DNA of 64,000 nucleotides from Martensiomyces pterosporus. Its lineage: Eukaryota; Kickxellomycota; Kickxellomycetes; Kickxellales; Kickxellaceae. The DNA is taken from positions 62,001 through 126,000 of the forward strand of contig MU603965.1 of NCBI GenBank assembly GCA_025201845.1, given 5' to 3'. The position numbers and the translations under genes were made by a program. Shown one piece after another: positions 43,940 through 52,807 of this stretch (positions are counted from its first letter, which is position 1; the number at the start of each line of letters is the position of its first letter). The notes beneath the pieces were generated by a model. It saw only the letters and a list, made by a program, of their open reading frames with translations. It was not told where the DNA came from and did not search any database.

Positions 43940-45680
43940 GAGCGCTGCTGTATAAAGGTACTGGGTGGTGTCTGCAGTACAAAAGGGAGGATGTATTAGC
44001 GTGTTTCTAGATATGGCGTGGCAATGGGACAAAGGTAGAAAAAAAATAGCGCCAAAGAGAAAAACGAAGCCGCTCTGTAGAGAAACCTGCAGTATGACCA
44101 AACCCACGCCTCGTCGTCATCGTTTTCTCATGGCTTGCCTGTGGAGACAGGAGGAAATAAACGCCATGTTAGAGATGAGCGCTCTTTTCTACGCTGCCAT
44201 TTGTCTTCTAATACAACCTGTTCCATGTGGAATATTCCCTACCATCCAATTGGGCTTGCCGGTGTGCCGTTGGGATGAGGGAGCAGGAAAAGCGGCACAC
44301 TCTTCAAGAAGCTCCCTTCCCCGCACTCGACGCCCTCCCTGAGCACGGCAATGAACAGCCTGAACAGAGTTGGGTTTCTTTGTTGCGCCGTTTACCGATC
44401 GGCACGCACGGCTGCCGTCCACCTGACCCAGCCAGTGCAGGTGCCATTGATGTGAAAAAAAATCAAAAGCAGAGGTGCAGCCTCTCTGCAAGTTCTCTTT
44501 CAGCTGCACCTGGTGCTTTTGGTGATCGCCCCCTCCGTCCACACACATCCCAATGGTAAACAACAGATACATGCTGGAAAGGTGGGAGCGAGCACATAGA
44601 GGCGCAAACCGTCGTCTGACCCGACACGTATTAGCTACTGCTTTGGAGGGCACTCGGAAAGAAACGAGGATTCGGGTGTGGCATGATGGGCCCTCTCTTT
44701 TTTTTTTTTTTGGAGTGTACTCTGTGATCTGTGGAACCACACTTGGGCCGAATCAAATGGCACCGATGAGGCGCATCTGTCGCCAGGGTGGTGACGAGAG
44801 CTTGGCATGCAGTGAGTGCCAGCCATGCTGAGCACAGAATTAACTATGCAGAACAGCCTCGTGGCAGGATTCTAGCTGATGGATGCCCATCGGCAAGTGA
44901 AGGCACAGCTGAACTCGAAAGTACGGGCATTTTACATGACATTGCATCTCCACACAGCACCCTGCTTTGGGCAGATTCTGGGGGGTACATGCAGTTCTAA
45001 ATGCCCTGATGCCTGTGCAAAAACGCACAGGATTGCAGGCAGCTTTGTTTACAGGTAAATCCTTACAGGACTGCGAGCATTTGAGATGTATTCAGGACCT
45101 AGACAGGTTGCTTTTTCCCTCCTGCAGTCCAGCCCTGGTGGTTGAGCACGCCTTGTTGATTCCTTCGGTTTCCTCAACTGCAATACAGACATGTACTGCT
45201 GGAGCCATGACTCGGCATGCTGCCCGGCTGGAGAGCCAATGTCAAGCACCAGAGTGGGCAGAAGCTGCTATGTTGATGGGCCTGCTGTTCGGCTGAGGTG
45301 CACTGAAGGGAATGTCTCGCAGCCCTAACGACTGGCAGCTGCTGGGGGGACTATATATGGCACAGGTATGGATTGGAGGCCATAGCGCACAAAAACACAG
45401 CAGCTGAGGATGTGCATCGGGAGATCTACGAGCAAAAACAAGCACAAGGGTTGAGGTAAAGGCAAGGACTGGTTGCAATAGCAAATGGGATACAAAAACC
45501 ACTGCTTCTTTTTAAAGCGGCAGGGAGGAGCAGGCTCCCTTTGGTCCCTACACTTTGCATATCCATTTACTACCATTTTTCAGTTTCATCCAGTCTCTAT
45601 CCCTATTCATTTTTGTCTGTTCGGCCATTTTCATCTTTGAGAAGCAGCCCGGATAACATTATACGCATCTAGCCGACAAT
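43940..45680. other. Intergenic region, no gene seen
   Basis: 1.74 kb between the divergent ATG22 and the pseudoprotease gene. It contains a T-run (44697-44711) and a TATATAT element at 45352-45358. No coding frame is convincing. Confidence 0.5.
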
Positions 45681-47033
45681 ATGAGGCAGCCAGCGCTACT
45701 TGCGATTCTCACACTCATCCTGGGGATGGTGTTTCCATCTAGTGGGAGTTCATCTAGTCTCAGCAAGCGGCTGATGGACACCTCGGCAGTTGCTGGGTTC
45801 AGAGGCGCTCTGCTGGTTGTTAACGGCAAGCAGACGACATGTGAAATCGCGCTAATGGACAATCGCTCCGGGTATGTCGCTGCCAGCTGCTTGGAGTTCA
45901 ATGGCGACCGAGTGAGCTACAAGGCGACCTACGAAGTATACATAGACAACGGGCCCAAGGTTTCACCCTCGAAGTTCAAAGTGGATGAGCTCGATGTCCA
46001 TCCCTCATTCAACCAGACAACATATGCCAACAACATCGCCGTTGTCCAGTTCAACATGGCCGAGCAGCAGCTGTGGAAAAACTACATTGCCGCAGTGCGT
46101 GTCGAGTGGGACGACCTGTACTATACGCGCAGGACATTGTCCAACGTGGATAAAGTTATGTGGAATACGCCTACTGTCGAGGCGCAATTTAATGACAGCG
46201 CCGATTGTGCCAGTGCTAACGACCTCTACAAGCAGAACACAAATGGATTCTTCTGCACGAACACGAGCACGGTCTCCATCTACAACAGCACCTGCCATAT
46301 TCCCTATGGAAGTGTATATGCCGTCGTTCAGCCCAAGGATATGGCCATTGCCGCTGTCTATAGCCACTCTTCGGTATATGGCCCGAGTATGTGTGCAGAT
46401 GACCGCCAGCTCCACTACTATACCATCCTGGCAAACTACGTTGCCTGGACCGCTGGCGTCATCAAGCGTCCTGTCAACACATTTAGGCACACCTCAAATA
46501 ACTGGGGTTCGACCAGCACATTTACGATGAACGCGACATCAATGCCAAGCACCTCGGGCGTTAGCCTCTTTTCAGGCGACATATACTCACGGGAGGCTGT
46601 GGTAGTGTCGCCTTCCAGCTCTGCGGCAAGCTCCACACCAAGCACCGCCGTATCGGCATCGCCAAGCTTGTTGGCGGCTTCTTCTGTGGACACAACCTCC
46701 GCTGCAAAATCTACATCCGCTGTGGAAAGCTCGTCTGGCCACTCGGCATCTGCGAGTAGCAGCAACGGGATATCCAAAAATGCCATCATCGCTATTGCGG
46801 TTACAGTGCCCATTGCAACGATTCTGATCATCATAGGGCTGTTCTTCCTGTACAAACGGTGGTATAGGCAGCGCAACGAGCAGATGTGGGATCCCAACAG
46901 CGAGCGTAGAAACATCAACGCAATGCATATTATGAACGAGCTTGGTGGTGCTTCAGGGGACAGCGACTTGCCTGCATATGAAGACCAGCTGTCCAGAAAT
47001 GGCTCCAAGCACACTGCTGACAACAAGACCTGA
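45681..47033 (+). CDS. Type I membrane protein with catalytically dead trypsin-like ectodomain, copy 1
   Basis: 450 residues: signal peptide (1-22), trypsin-fold ectodomain (about 38-265), Ser/Ala/Thr-rich stalk (285-365), one membrane helix (about 369-392, IAIAVTVPIATILIIIGLFF), Arg-rich stop-transfer and a 55-residue cytosolic tail. Fold evidence: GYVAASCLE in the place of the protease AAHC, VHPSFNQTTYANNIAVVQF in the place of HPxY...NDIALI, and C205-HIPYG in the place of GDSGGP. The triad positions are therefore Ser69, Asn118 and Cys205 instead of His, Asp and Ser, so hydrolysis is not expected. Cysteines and several N-glycosylation sites (NQT, NDS, NTS, NST) suit a cell-surface protein. 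The tail ends DLPAYEDQL, an LPxY-type WW-ligand. A paralogue is at 48197-49579. Confidence 0.85.
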   Translation: MRQPALLAILTLILGMVFPSSGSSSSLSKRLMDTSAVAGFRGALLVVNGKQTTCEIALMDNRSGYVAASCLEFNGDRVSYKATYEVYIDNGPKVSPSKFKVDELDVHPSFNQTTYANNIAVVQFNMAEQQLWKNYIAAVRVEWDDLYYTRRTLSNVDKVMWNTPTVEAQFNDSADCASANDLYKQNTNGFFCTNTSTVSIYNSTCHIPYGSVYAVVQPKDMAIAAVYSHSSVYGPSMCADDRQLHYYTILANYVAWTAGVIKRPVNTFRHTSNNWGSTSTFTMNATSMPSTSGVSLFSGDIYSREAVVVSPSSSAASSTPSTAVSASPSLLAASSVDTTSAAKSTSAVESSSGHSASASSSNGISKNAIIAIAVTVPIATILIIIGLFFLYKRWYRQRNEQMWDPNSERRNINAMHIMNELGGASGDSDLPAYEDQLSRNGSKHTADNKT

Positions 47034-47505
47034 TAGCATTGATATCCTTTCCATTCCCCTGGTTTATTTCAGCTGGGTTTTCATAGAGGCCACATGTATA
47101 ACCACCGAAATACACGCTTTATGTGGAGCTGCAGTACTTTGGTGCCTGGAAGAAGTAGAATACACGCTTGCGCACGACGAGAGCGAAAACAATGGCGACA
47201 CGATTGAGGCAAACAGTGACGAAAGCTATGCCATGAGTAAGATGTCGCCAGTGGATACCCAAAGCATCAAGTTATTTGCTGGAGGCAGCGACCTGCCTGC
47301 CTATGACAACCAGCTGTTTGGAGATGCTGCCATGCCAAGGCACGACAACAAGGCTTTATAAATCGACAGTACATTGTTCACGCTTCACATGATCCCTTTT
47401 TTATTTTATTTTTACAATGCAGCATACTTCCATACCTGCATCATGTATATGATTGCGAGGGAGACATGTGCTATAGAAACAGCGGTACTATCAAAATGGG
47501 AGGGT
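47034..47505. other. 3' region containing a duplicated tail segment
   Basis: 472 bases between the pseudoprotease stop and the convergent C2HC microprotein. Besides the tail-like segment annotated separately, only AT-rich 3' sequence (47385-47470) is seen. Confidence 0.5.
47160..47361 (+). pseudogene. Second copy of the pseudoprotease cytosolic tail (relic or alternative 3' exon)
   Basis: An open plus-strand frame reads through MSKMSPVDTQSIKLF to GGSDLPAYDNQLFGDA and ends DNKAL before a stop at 47359. This repeats the tail of the gene just upstream (GDSDLPAYEDQL...ADNKT), with close nucleotide identity around the LPAY codons. No ectodomain or membrane helix accompanies it. Two readings fit: the remnant of a tandem duplicate that lost its 5' part, or an alternative last exon used through an acceptor such as GAGCTGCAG near 47131. 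The high similarity and intact frame mean that decay, if any, is recent. Confidence 0.5.
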
Positions 47506-47763
47506 TCAGTGAAGCAGAGCAGGGCGGTTCGTGGAGCAGCGGCTAGTGTGGAACAAGAAGCCTGCTTCGCCCTCGATGACCGTGCTGCAAGTAGGGCACA
47601 AGTGAGCGCTGATCTTGTTTTGCCTGAGTGTGCGCTTGGGTCCAGTACCAGGCTGCGGGGCGAGTGCTTCTGCTACAGCAGCCCTTAGAGCATCGTCGCT
47701 GGCATATTTTTCGTTCTTCTGCTGAAGCTGCTGTTGGCTGATCTTGGCTGTGTCCATGTCCAT
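47506..47763 (-). CDS. C2HC zinc-finger microprotein
   Basis: 85 residues from the ATG at 47763. A Gln-rich, charged N-terminal helix (ISQQQLQQKNEKYASDDALR) and basic linker precede a single finger with canonical spacing C56-x2-C59-x12-H72-x3-C76 (HLCPTCSTVI, then FLFHTSRC). The finger lies at the C-terminus, unlike the two microproteins at 36.6 and 40.4 kb where it is N-terminal, so common descent is uncertain. Codon-level support is limited by length. It lies convergent to the pseudoprotease gene. Function is unknown. Confidence 0.6.
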   Translation of the reverse strand: MDMDTAKISQQQLQQKNEKYASDDALRAAVAEALAPQPGTGPKRTLRQNKISAHLCPTCSTVIEGEAGFLFHTSRCSTNRPALLH

Positions 47764-48196
47764 TTTTTTTTAGTGCAAGTGTTTTGCAGGAATAGGTGGT
47801 GCGAAATGGAGACTGTGTGTGCGCGTGTGTATGTGTGTGGAAGAAGGCAGTGAGAGAAGGGAGGCAAAAGCTGTGTCGCGCGTACACCGAGTACACTGGC
47901 TGCTTTTTTATATCGCCCGTGGCTTGGGTAGCGGTGAAGAAAAATATATCCACGCTCTGCAGCTGCTGTCGGCATTTTTTTTTATGTTAGCAGCTACAGC
48001 ATTGGCTTTCCAGTACTCTCGATTCCACGTGAGCAGGCTCAGTGAGCAGAATAGGCACAGACAGCTGGTGCTGTTCTTGTCAAGTGTTTGGTACATCAGT
48101 CATCCAGTCAGGTGACCGGCATCTCTGCCCATCTGCCAAAAAAAATAAAAACGCGCGCTCGTAACTGCTAAAAACGTAAACCACGTGGGCATGTCA
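47764..48196. other. Intergenic region
   Basis: 433 bases upstream of the C2HC microprotein and downstream of pseudoprotease copy 2. T-runs occur at 47765-47772 and 47976-47985. No gene is seen. Confidence 0.5.
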
Positions 48197-49579
48197 TTAA
48201 ATAAGAACCTTTGAGGAGGCGTCGCTTGGTTCCAGCCGAATAGTACGCCGTGAATAGTATTTGCGGAATATCAGGGGCAAGCTCTGTCTGGCAGTCTTGC
48301 GGTTTCTGGTTTCGGTGGTGCTGTGTGTACCAAGGCTTTTCTCTTCAGAGGACGGCCCGGGTGTCTTGGATAGCAGGGCGGCTCTCTTCGTCTTTTGCCA
48401 CTTAAGCAAGTAGAACAAGCCAGCGCCGACAATGGCTACTGCCACTGGAATGCCCACAGCAAACCCAATTGTCTGGCCCTTTGTTAGGCCAGAGGTGTTG
48501 TCCTGAGATGCAGAAGCAGTGGGCGAAGGGCTTTGTGCAGAGTCATCCGAAGAGGCACTTGAGGTGATTGCAGACGTGTCAGAAGAAGAGCTTGCTGTCG
48601 TCGGACTTGAGGAGGAAGGATCAGTGGTTGCCAGCAACCTACTGATTGCATTTTGTGACCAATCCCCGCCATACACAGTCACGCCGTCGATGGACATGGC
48701 CTGCGGCAATGCCATCTTGTACCCAGGGTCGTTGTTAGGCTTGAACCTGTCGTCGGCGATAGACTTGTTCACCGCCCGGCGCAGGACGCTTTCGGCGAAA
48801 CTGACGTAGTTCGTAAGTATCGTGTAGTAGCTCAGCTGGTTTTCGCCATTTACGTCACATGGGCTATTCCCTGAAGACGCGGTATGGCTGTAGATGGCAG
48901 CCGCTGAAACGTACTTGCTGGATTTTGCATAGGCGATGCCAAATGGAATCCCACAAGTGTGGGTGTCATAGGTCGTGTTCTGGGCCCACCCGCCGCACAG
49001 GAGGTCGTTGGAGTTTGCAAAGTAAAGGTTGGACATTGCAGCGCAGTGGTCGTCAGACTGGAAATGCGACTCGATGGACAGCTGGCCCCACTGCAAGCTT
49101 TCGACGTCAAGCAGCAGCTTTCTGGTATATGCGATGCTGGTCCACGATGAGCGGTCCATGGCGATGGGTGTGCCGATTTCATCGCTGGTGTTGGTGCCGC
49201 TAAGCTCGATTACAGCAATGTTGTTGGCAAGAGTGTCTGGGCTGTATGACGGGTGCAGGTGGATTTTTATGACTGCTGCCTGCTTTTGCTGGCCCTGGCT
49301 GTTGCTCAGGAACACTTTGTAGGTTGTTCCGGTGTTCTGCTGAGCTCCTATGTAATCCAGGCAGCTGGCGGCCACGAAGCCTGAGCTGCCATCAATGGGC
49401 ACTACGGAGCACGTTGTTTGGGTCCCGTTCTTAGTCAGAATGCCAGTGTAAAAGCCTGCAACATCAGAGTCTGACAGGGAGTCACTTTGCCTCTTTCCAT
49501 GCTGGCTCGGATAGCCGTGGACTGTCTGGAGGGCGGAGTATGCAGTTAGGAGGTATGCAAAGATGGTCGTGTAGTTCAT
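48197..49579 (-). CDS. Type I membrane protein with catalytically dead trypsin-like ectodomain, copy 2
   Basis: 460 residues with the same plan as the gene at 45681: signal peptide (1-22), KR site at 29-30 (Kex2-like), trypsin-fold ectodomain (about 38-275), Ser/Thr-rich stalk (about 310-360), membrane helix (about 371-391, GFAVGIPVAVAIVGAGLFYL) and basic cytosolic tail (KTARQSLPLIFRKYYSRR). HLHPSYSPDTLANNIAVIEL is close to active trypsins, yet the triad positions are Ser72 (FVAASC), Asn120 (NNIAV) and Cys209 (HTCGIPFG). The same three substitutions in both copies argue for conserved loss of catalysis rather than random decay. The tail lacks the LPAY motif and is Ser/Arg-rich, so the two paralogues probably signal or traffic differently. 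The copies point toward each other. Confidence 0.85.
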   Translation of the reverse strand: MNYTTIFAYLLTAYSALQTVHGYPSQHGKRQSDSLSDSDVAGFYTGILTKNGTQTTCSVVPIDGSSGFVAASCLDYIGAQQNTGTTYKVFLSNSQGQQKQAAVIKIHLHPSYSPDTLANNIAVIELSGTNTSDEIGTPIAMDRSSWTSIAYTRKLLLDVESLQWGQLSIESHFQSDDHCAAMSNLYFANSNDLLCGGWAQNTTYDTHTCGIPFGIAYAKSSKYVSAAAIYSHTASSGNSPCDVNGENQLSYYTILTNYVSFAESVLRRAVNKSIADDRFKPNNDPGYKMALPQAMSIDGVTVYGGDWSQNAISRLLATTDPSSSSPTTASSSSDTSAITSSASSDDSAQSPSPTASASQDNTSGLTKGQTIGFAVGIPVAVAIVGAGLFYLLKWQKTKRAALLSKTPGPSSEEKSLGTHSTTETRNRKTARQSLPLIFRKYYSRRTIRLEPSDASSKVLI

Positions 49580-50823
49580 GTTCGTGAAAAATCAAGGGTC
49601 GTGGGTGGTAACAATGCAGTGCAGATGAAATGGAATGAAAGGGGCGAAGAATGCAGTGATAGGTGATGCGGAATGAAGAAGAGTGAGGGTTAAGGGTGTT
49701 GAAAAATGAGTGAGATGACGATGAGATGAGGAAAGGCGGAAGAGAGAAGAGAAAACAGCGGAGAACAGCCCAAATCAGCTGAGTCCTTCTATACTCGTTT
49801 GCCCACGAGTGTTTACCACGTCTATATTATTAGAACTCCATAAAAAGAACGATCGGCGCTTTTTGAAAATACAAGTTTTCCCGCTTGCTTATTTAAAATA
49901 CAAGGTGTTCGTGAATCGGATGCACTCGGGGCATTAGCCCGCATTAACACGCATGAAAAACAGAATTGACAGTGCGCTGGGACCTCGCTGGCCAAGATGT
50001 GCGGGCATACAGAAGGTGTCCTGGTATCCTTGCCCACTTGTTGGCCACCTTGGGCTTCTGCAAGTTTCATTCCTGTGCCAAGAAAGCTCAATGCACCCAA
50101 AAACTGATTTCCCCACACGCCCAGCAGTGCTAAGGAAAGCGGTCTGTGGATCTTCCTTTCCGATTACCCTTTATTCCACTCTGTCACTCACAGCAGCACC
50201 AAGCGGAGCTTTAGCGCGGCCCCGCCATTGCTCCCTTCCTACGGAGGCCGATTCCTCCGCTCCTTGGTGTCTTGATCAGCTGGATTTGGCCGCAACAGGT
50301 CTGGATCCTTGCCAATACTAGAAATAGTACGGCCTAGATTGAAAGACCATCCGCCCCTTTTGCTTCAGCGAAGTATTGAAGCACCGGAGCAAAGCCGTGG
50401 CCCCCTTTGGCTAGGCCGTTGGATGCAATTAAGCGAGCATGTATATATCCAGGCCGAGCGCGGCGTCGTTGGGATATTTGAACAGCGAAGCCTTAGGCTC
50501 GAGCTGCGCAAGAATGGGCTTGGAAGACAGGCAAAGAACATTAATGAGGAGGGCTCGTTCCATACATACACAGCTAAATAGCAGCATATTCATTCACAGC
50601 CATGGCATATAAAAGGGCATGGCATGTCGTGCCAAAAGCTGGCGTGTCAATCGTATTTACTCTTTTTGGTACCGATACTATTGTCCAGCCACACGGGGTA
50701 GTGAACTCGCATTGATTGGTGTCTGCACCCTACAAGAGAGCTTTTAACTTCTCTCCATCTTGTCCATATCTCTCTTCATCCTAACTATATAACTGCCCTC
50801 CATTGCTGCGCATTTTCTCAATC
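49580..50823. other. Divergent intergenic region
   Basis: 1.24 kb between pseudoprotease copy 2 (leftward) and the first hexokinase-like gene (rightward). It must contain both promoters. GATGA-rich leader sequence lies next to the pseudoprotease gene (49620-49730). Short frames such as 50309-50581 have no family resemblance. Confidence 0.5.
50608..50615 (+). promoter_or_regulatory. TATA box of the first hexokinase-like gene
   Basis: TATAAAAG 216 bases upstream of the ATG at 50824, followed by a pyrimidine-rich leader. Confidence 0.5.
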
Positions 50824-52346
50824 ATGGCACCCGCTGCCAAGCCGACTTCCTTGCCTTTCGCTGTCTCTGCGCTGTCTAGCAGGCAGCTCGAGTTCCTGGC
50901 TCAGATCTCTGCCGCCTTTGCAGTCTCTGATGAGCAGCTGAGCGCNNNNNNNNNNNNNNNNNNNNNNNNNNNNNNNNNNNNNNNNNNNNNNNNNNNNNNN
51001 NNNNNNNNNNNNNNNNNNNNNNNNNNNNNNNNNNNNNNNNNNNNNNNNNNNNNNNNNNNNNNNNNNNNNNNNNNNNNNNNNNNNNNNNNNNNNNNNNNNN
51101 NNNNNNNNNNNNNNNNNNNNNNNNNNNNNNNNNNNNNNNNNNNNNNNNNNNNNNNNNNNNNNNNNNNNNNNNNNNNNNNNNNNNNNNNNNNNNNNNNNNN
51201 NNNNNNNNNNNNNNNNNNNNNNNNNNNNNNNNNNNNNNNNCCACAACCTCCACCACCCAGGTCTTTATCGCCTCGCCTGCCAGCACCCAGTGTGTGTCCA
51301 GCTTCTTTGAGTTCGTTGCCTACTGCATCCGCGACTATCTACAGACCCACGACCTGGAGAATGCTGCTGCCAGCAAGCCCCTGCCCTTGGGTGTCACCAT
51401 CGCGCTCCCAGTTGCCGAGTGCGGCTCTGCCGAGTGCATCAAGTGCCAGGTGTCTGAGGTGACCAAGGAGGACTCGCTCGATCTGACTGGCGGCGACATT
51501 GCGCGCAGGCTCTGCGACACGATCCTGCGCAACCACCTCCCCGTGCACATCACCTCGGTCACCAACAACGTCGTCAGCGCACTGGTCGCCGCACAGCACA
51601 CCGACAAGACCACCCGCGTTGCTGCCTCGTTCAACCACGGCGTCAATGCCGCGTACTACGAGAAGCTCCACAACGTCGAGAAGATCAACCCCGCCGGAAG
51701 TGCTCACGACACCGACGAGGTGGCCATCAACACCGAGCTCGGCCGCTTTGGCTCGTCCACCGAGTCGCTGCCGCTCACCATGTGGGACCACCGCATCGAC
51801 CGCGAGTCGCGCAACCCTGGCCACCAGGCATTCGAGAAGATGGTTGCCGACCAGTACCTCGGCGAGATCGTGCGCAACCTGATCACCGACTTCATGGACA
51901 GCCATCTCCTGTTCACAGTCAGGTGCCCAGTCGAGAAAATCAGCAACAACTACTCGTTCCACACGGCATACATGGGATCCATCATGGAGGACGAGTCCGA
52001 GGAGCTCAGCACTGTTGACGGAATCTTCGCTGCGGAGTACGGCATTGCCACCTCGCTTGGCGACCGCCAGATCATCCGTGCGCTGTGCGAGACCGTTGCC
52101 ACCCGTGCATCACGCCTCTCTGGCGCAGCGCTTGCAGCCCTTGTTCTGAAGAGCAACGCCAATCCCAGCTCTGCGTCGGTTGCTCTCAGCGGCGCTCTGT
52201 TCGACATGAACCGCAAGATGTACGAGAACACGATTGCTACGCTGCAGGAGCAGCTGATCAAGGCGTCTGCCGCTCAGGCAAACATCCACTTCCAGCGCCG
52301 CAATTCGGACCTTATTGGCGCTGCGGTCAATGCTGTCTGCGTCTAG
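50824..52346 (+). CDS. Hexokinase-fold pseudokinase, copy 1 (interrupted by assembly gap)
   Basis: About 40 N-terminal residues (MAPAAKPTSLPFAVSALSSR...) precede a 295-base N gap. The frame resumes at 51243 and runs to 52346, but it is not the frame of the ATG, so the gap length is wrong or hides an intron. Hexokinase landmarks: LGVTIALPVAECG, AINTELGRFG, MWDHRIDRESRNPG and AFEKMVADQYLGEIVRNLI. The catalytic loop NDTVGT is replaced by TNNVVS (Asp to Asn), the GTG of the glucose/phosphate loop by NHG (NHGVNAAYYE), and the adenosine motif DGSGxGAA by NSDLIGAA. Sugar-contact Asn and Glu residues remain, so ligand binding without phosphorylation is plausible. Fungal parallels include the atypical, regulatory hexokinases HxkC and HxkD of Aspergillus. 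A tandem paralogue follows. Confidence 0.85.
50946..51240. other. Assembly gap (295 N)
   Basis: A run of undetermined bases inside the first hexokinase-like gene, covering the segment that would hold the phosphate-1 loop. By comparison with the paralogue about 85-90 codons are missing. Confidence 0.99.
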
Positions 52347-52807
52347 CTCCAGTGTGATCCACGTTTCGTCTTTCCGCTCTGTGTAAATACCGTTTTCAAA
52401 TGCCGGGCCGTGAGGGCCCATGTCTATTTTCAACCACCACAACCTAAAAATAAAGCCTCAGCATTCCTTTCTCACGTTGGTGCGTGGCGTCACGCCCATT
52501 GAACTAAGGAGCCAGCAGCGAGACTCGGGTATGCCGTGGGCCACATGGGCTGCGCAACAGAATTCTTTTCTGGCCGACACTTGTTTCTTCCGCGCCGTGC
52601 GACGGCTGCCCGCTCACTAGCCCTCATCCTAGCGGGACACGCTCTGGCAATATAAAACAGCACGCGTGGAGGAAAGGGCGAGGGCGTGCAGCGAGTCTGG
52701 ACAAACAAACGCAGCACCCTTTATTCACACGCCTCCGCCTATTCTTTGCTCTCTATTCTACTCCTCGCTCTTCAAGACACTTGCAAGCAACAGACACAAC
52801 GCACTCA
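52347..52807 (+). promoter_or_regulatory. Intergenic promoter of the second hexokinase-like gene
   Basis: 461 bases. A TATAAAA element lies at 52651-52657, 157 bases before the ATG at 52808, followed by a C/T-rich leader (52715-52780). The layout matches that of copy 1, consistent with duplication that included the promoter. No other feature is seen. Confidence 0.5.

Noticed and set aside
43940..44107. In-frame upstream ATG for ATG22
   Set aside because: It would add a signal-like hydrophobic stretch that Atg22 proteins do not have.
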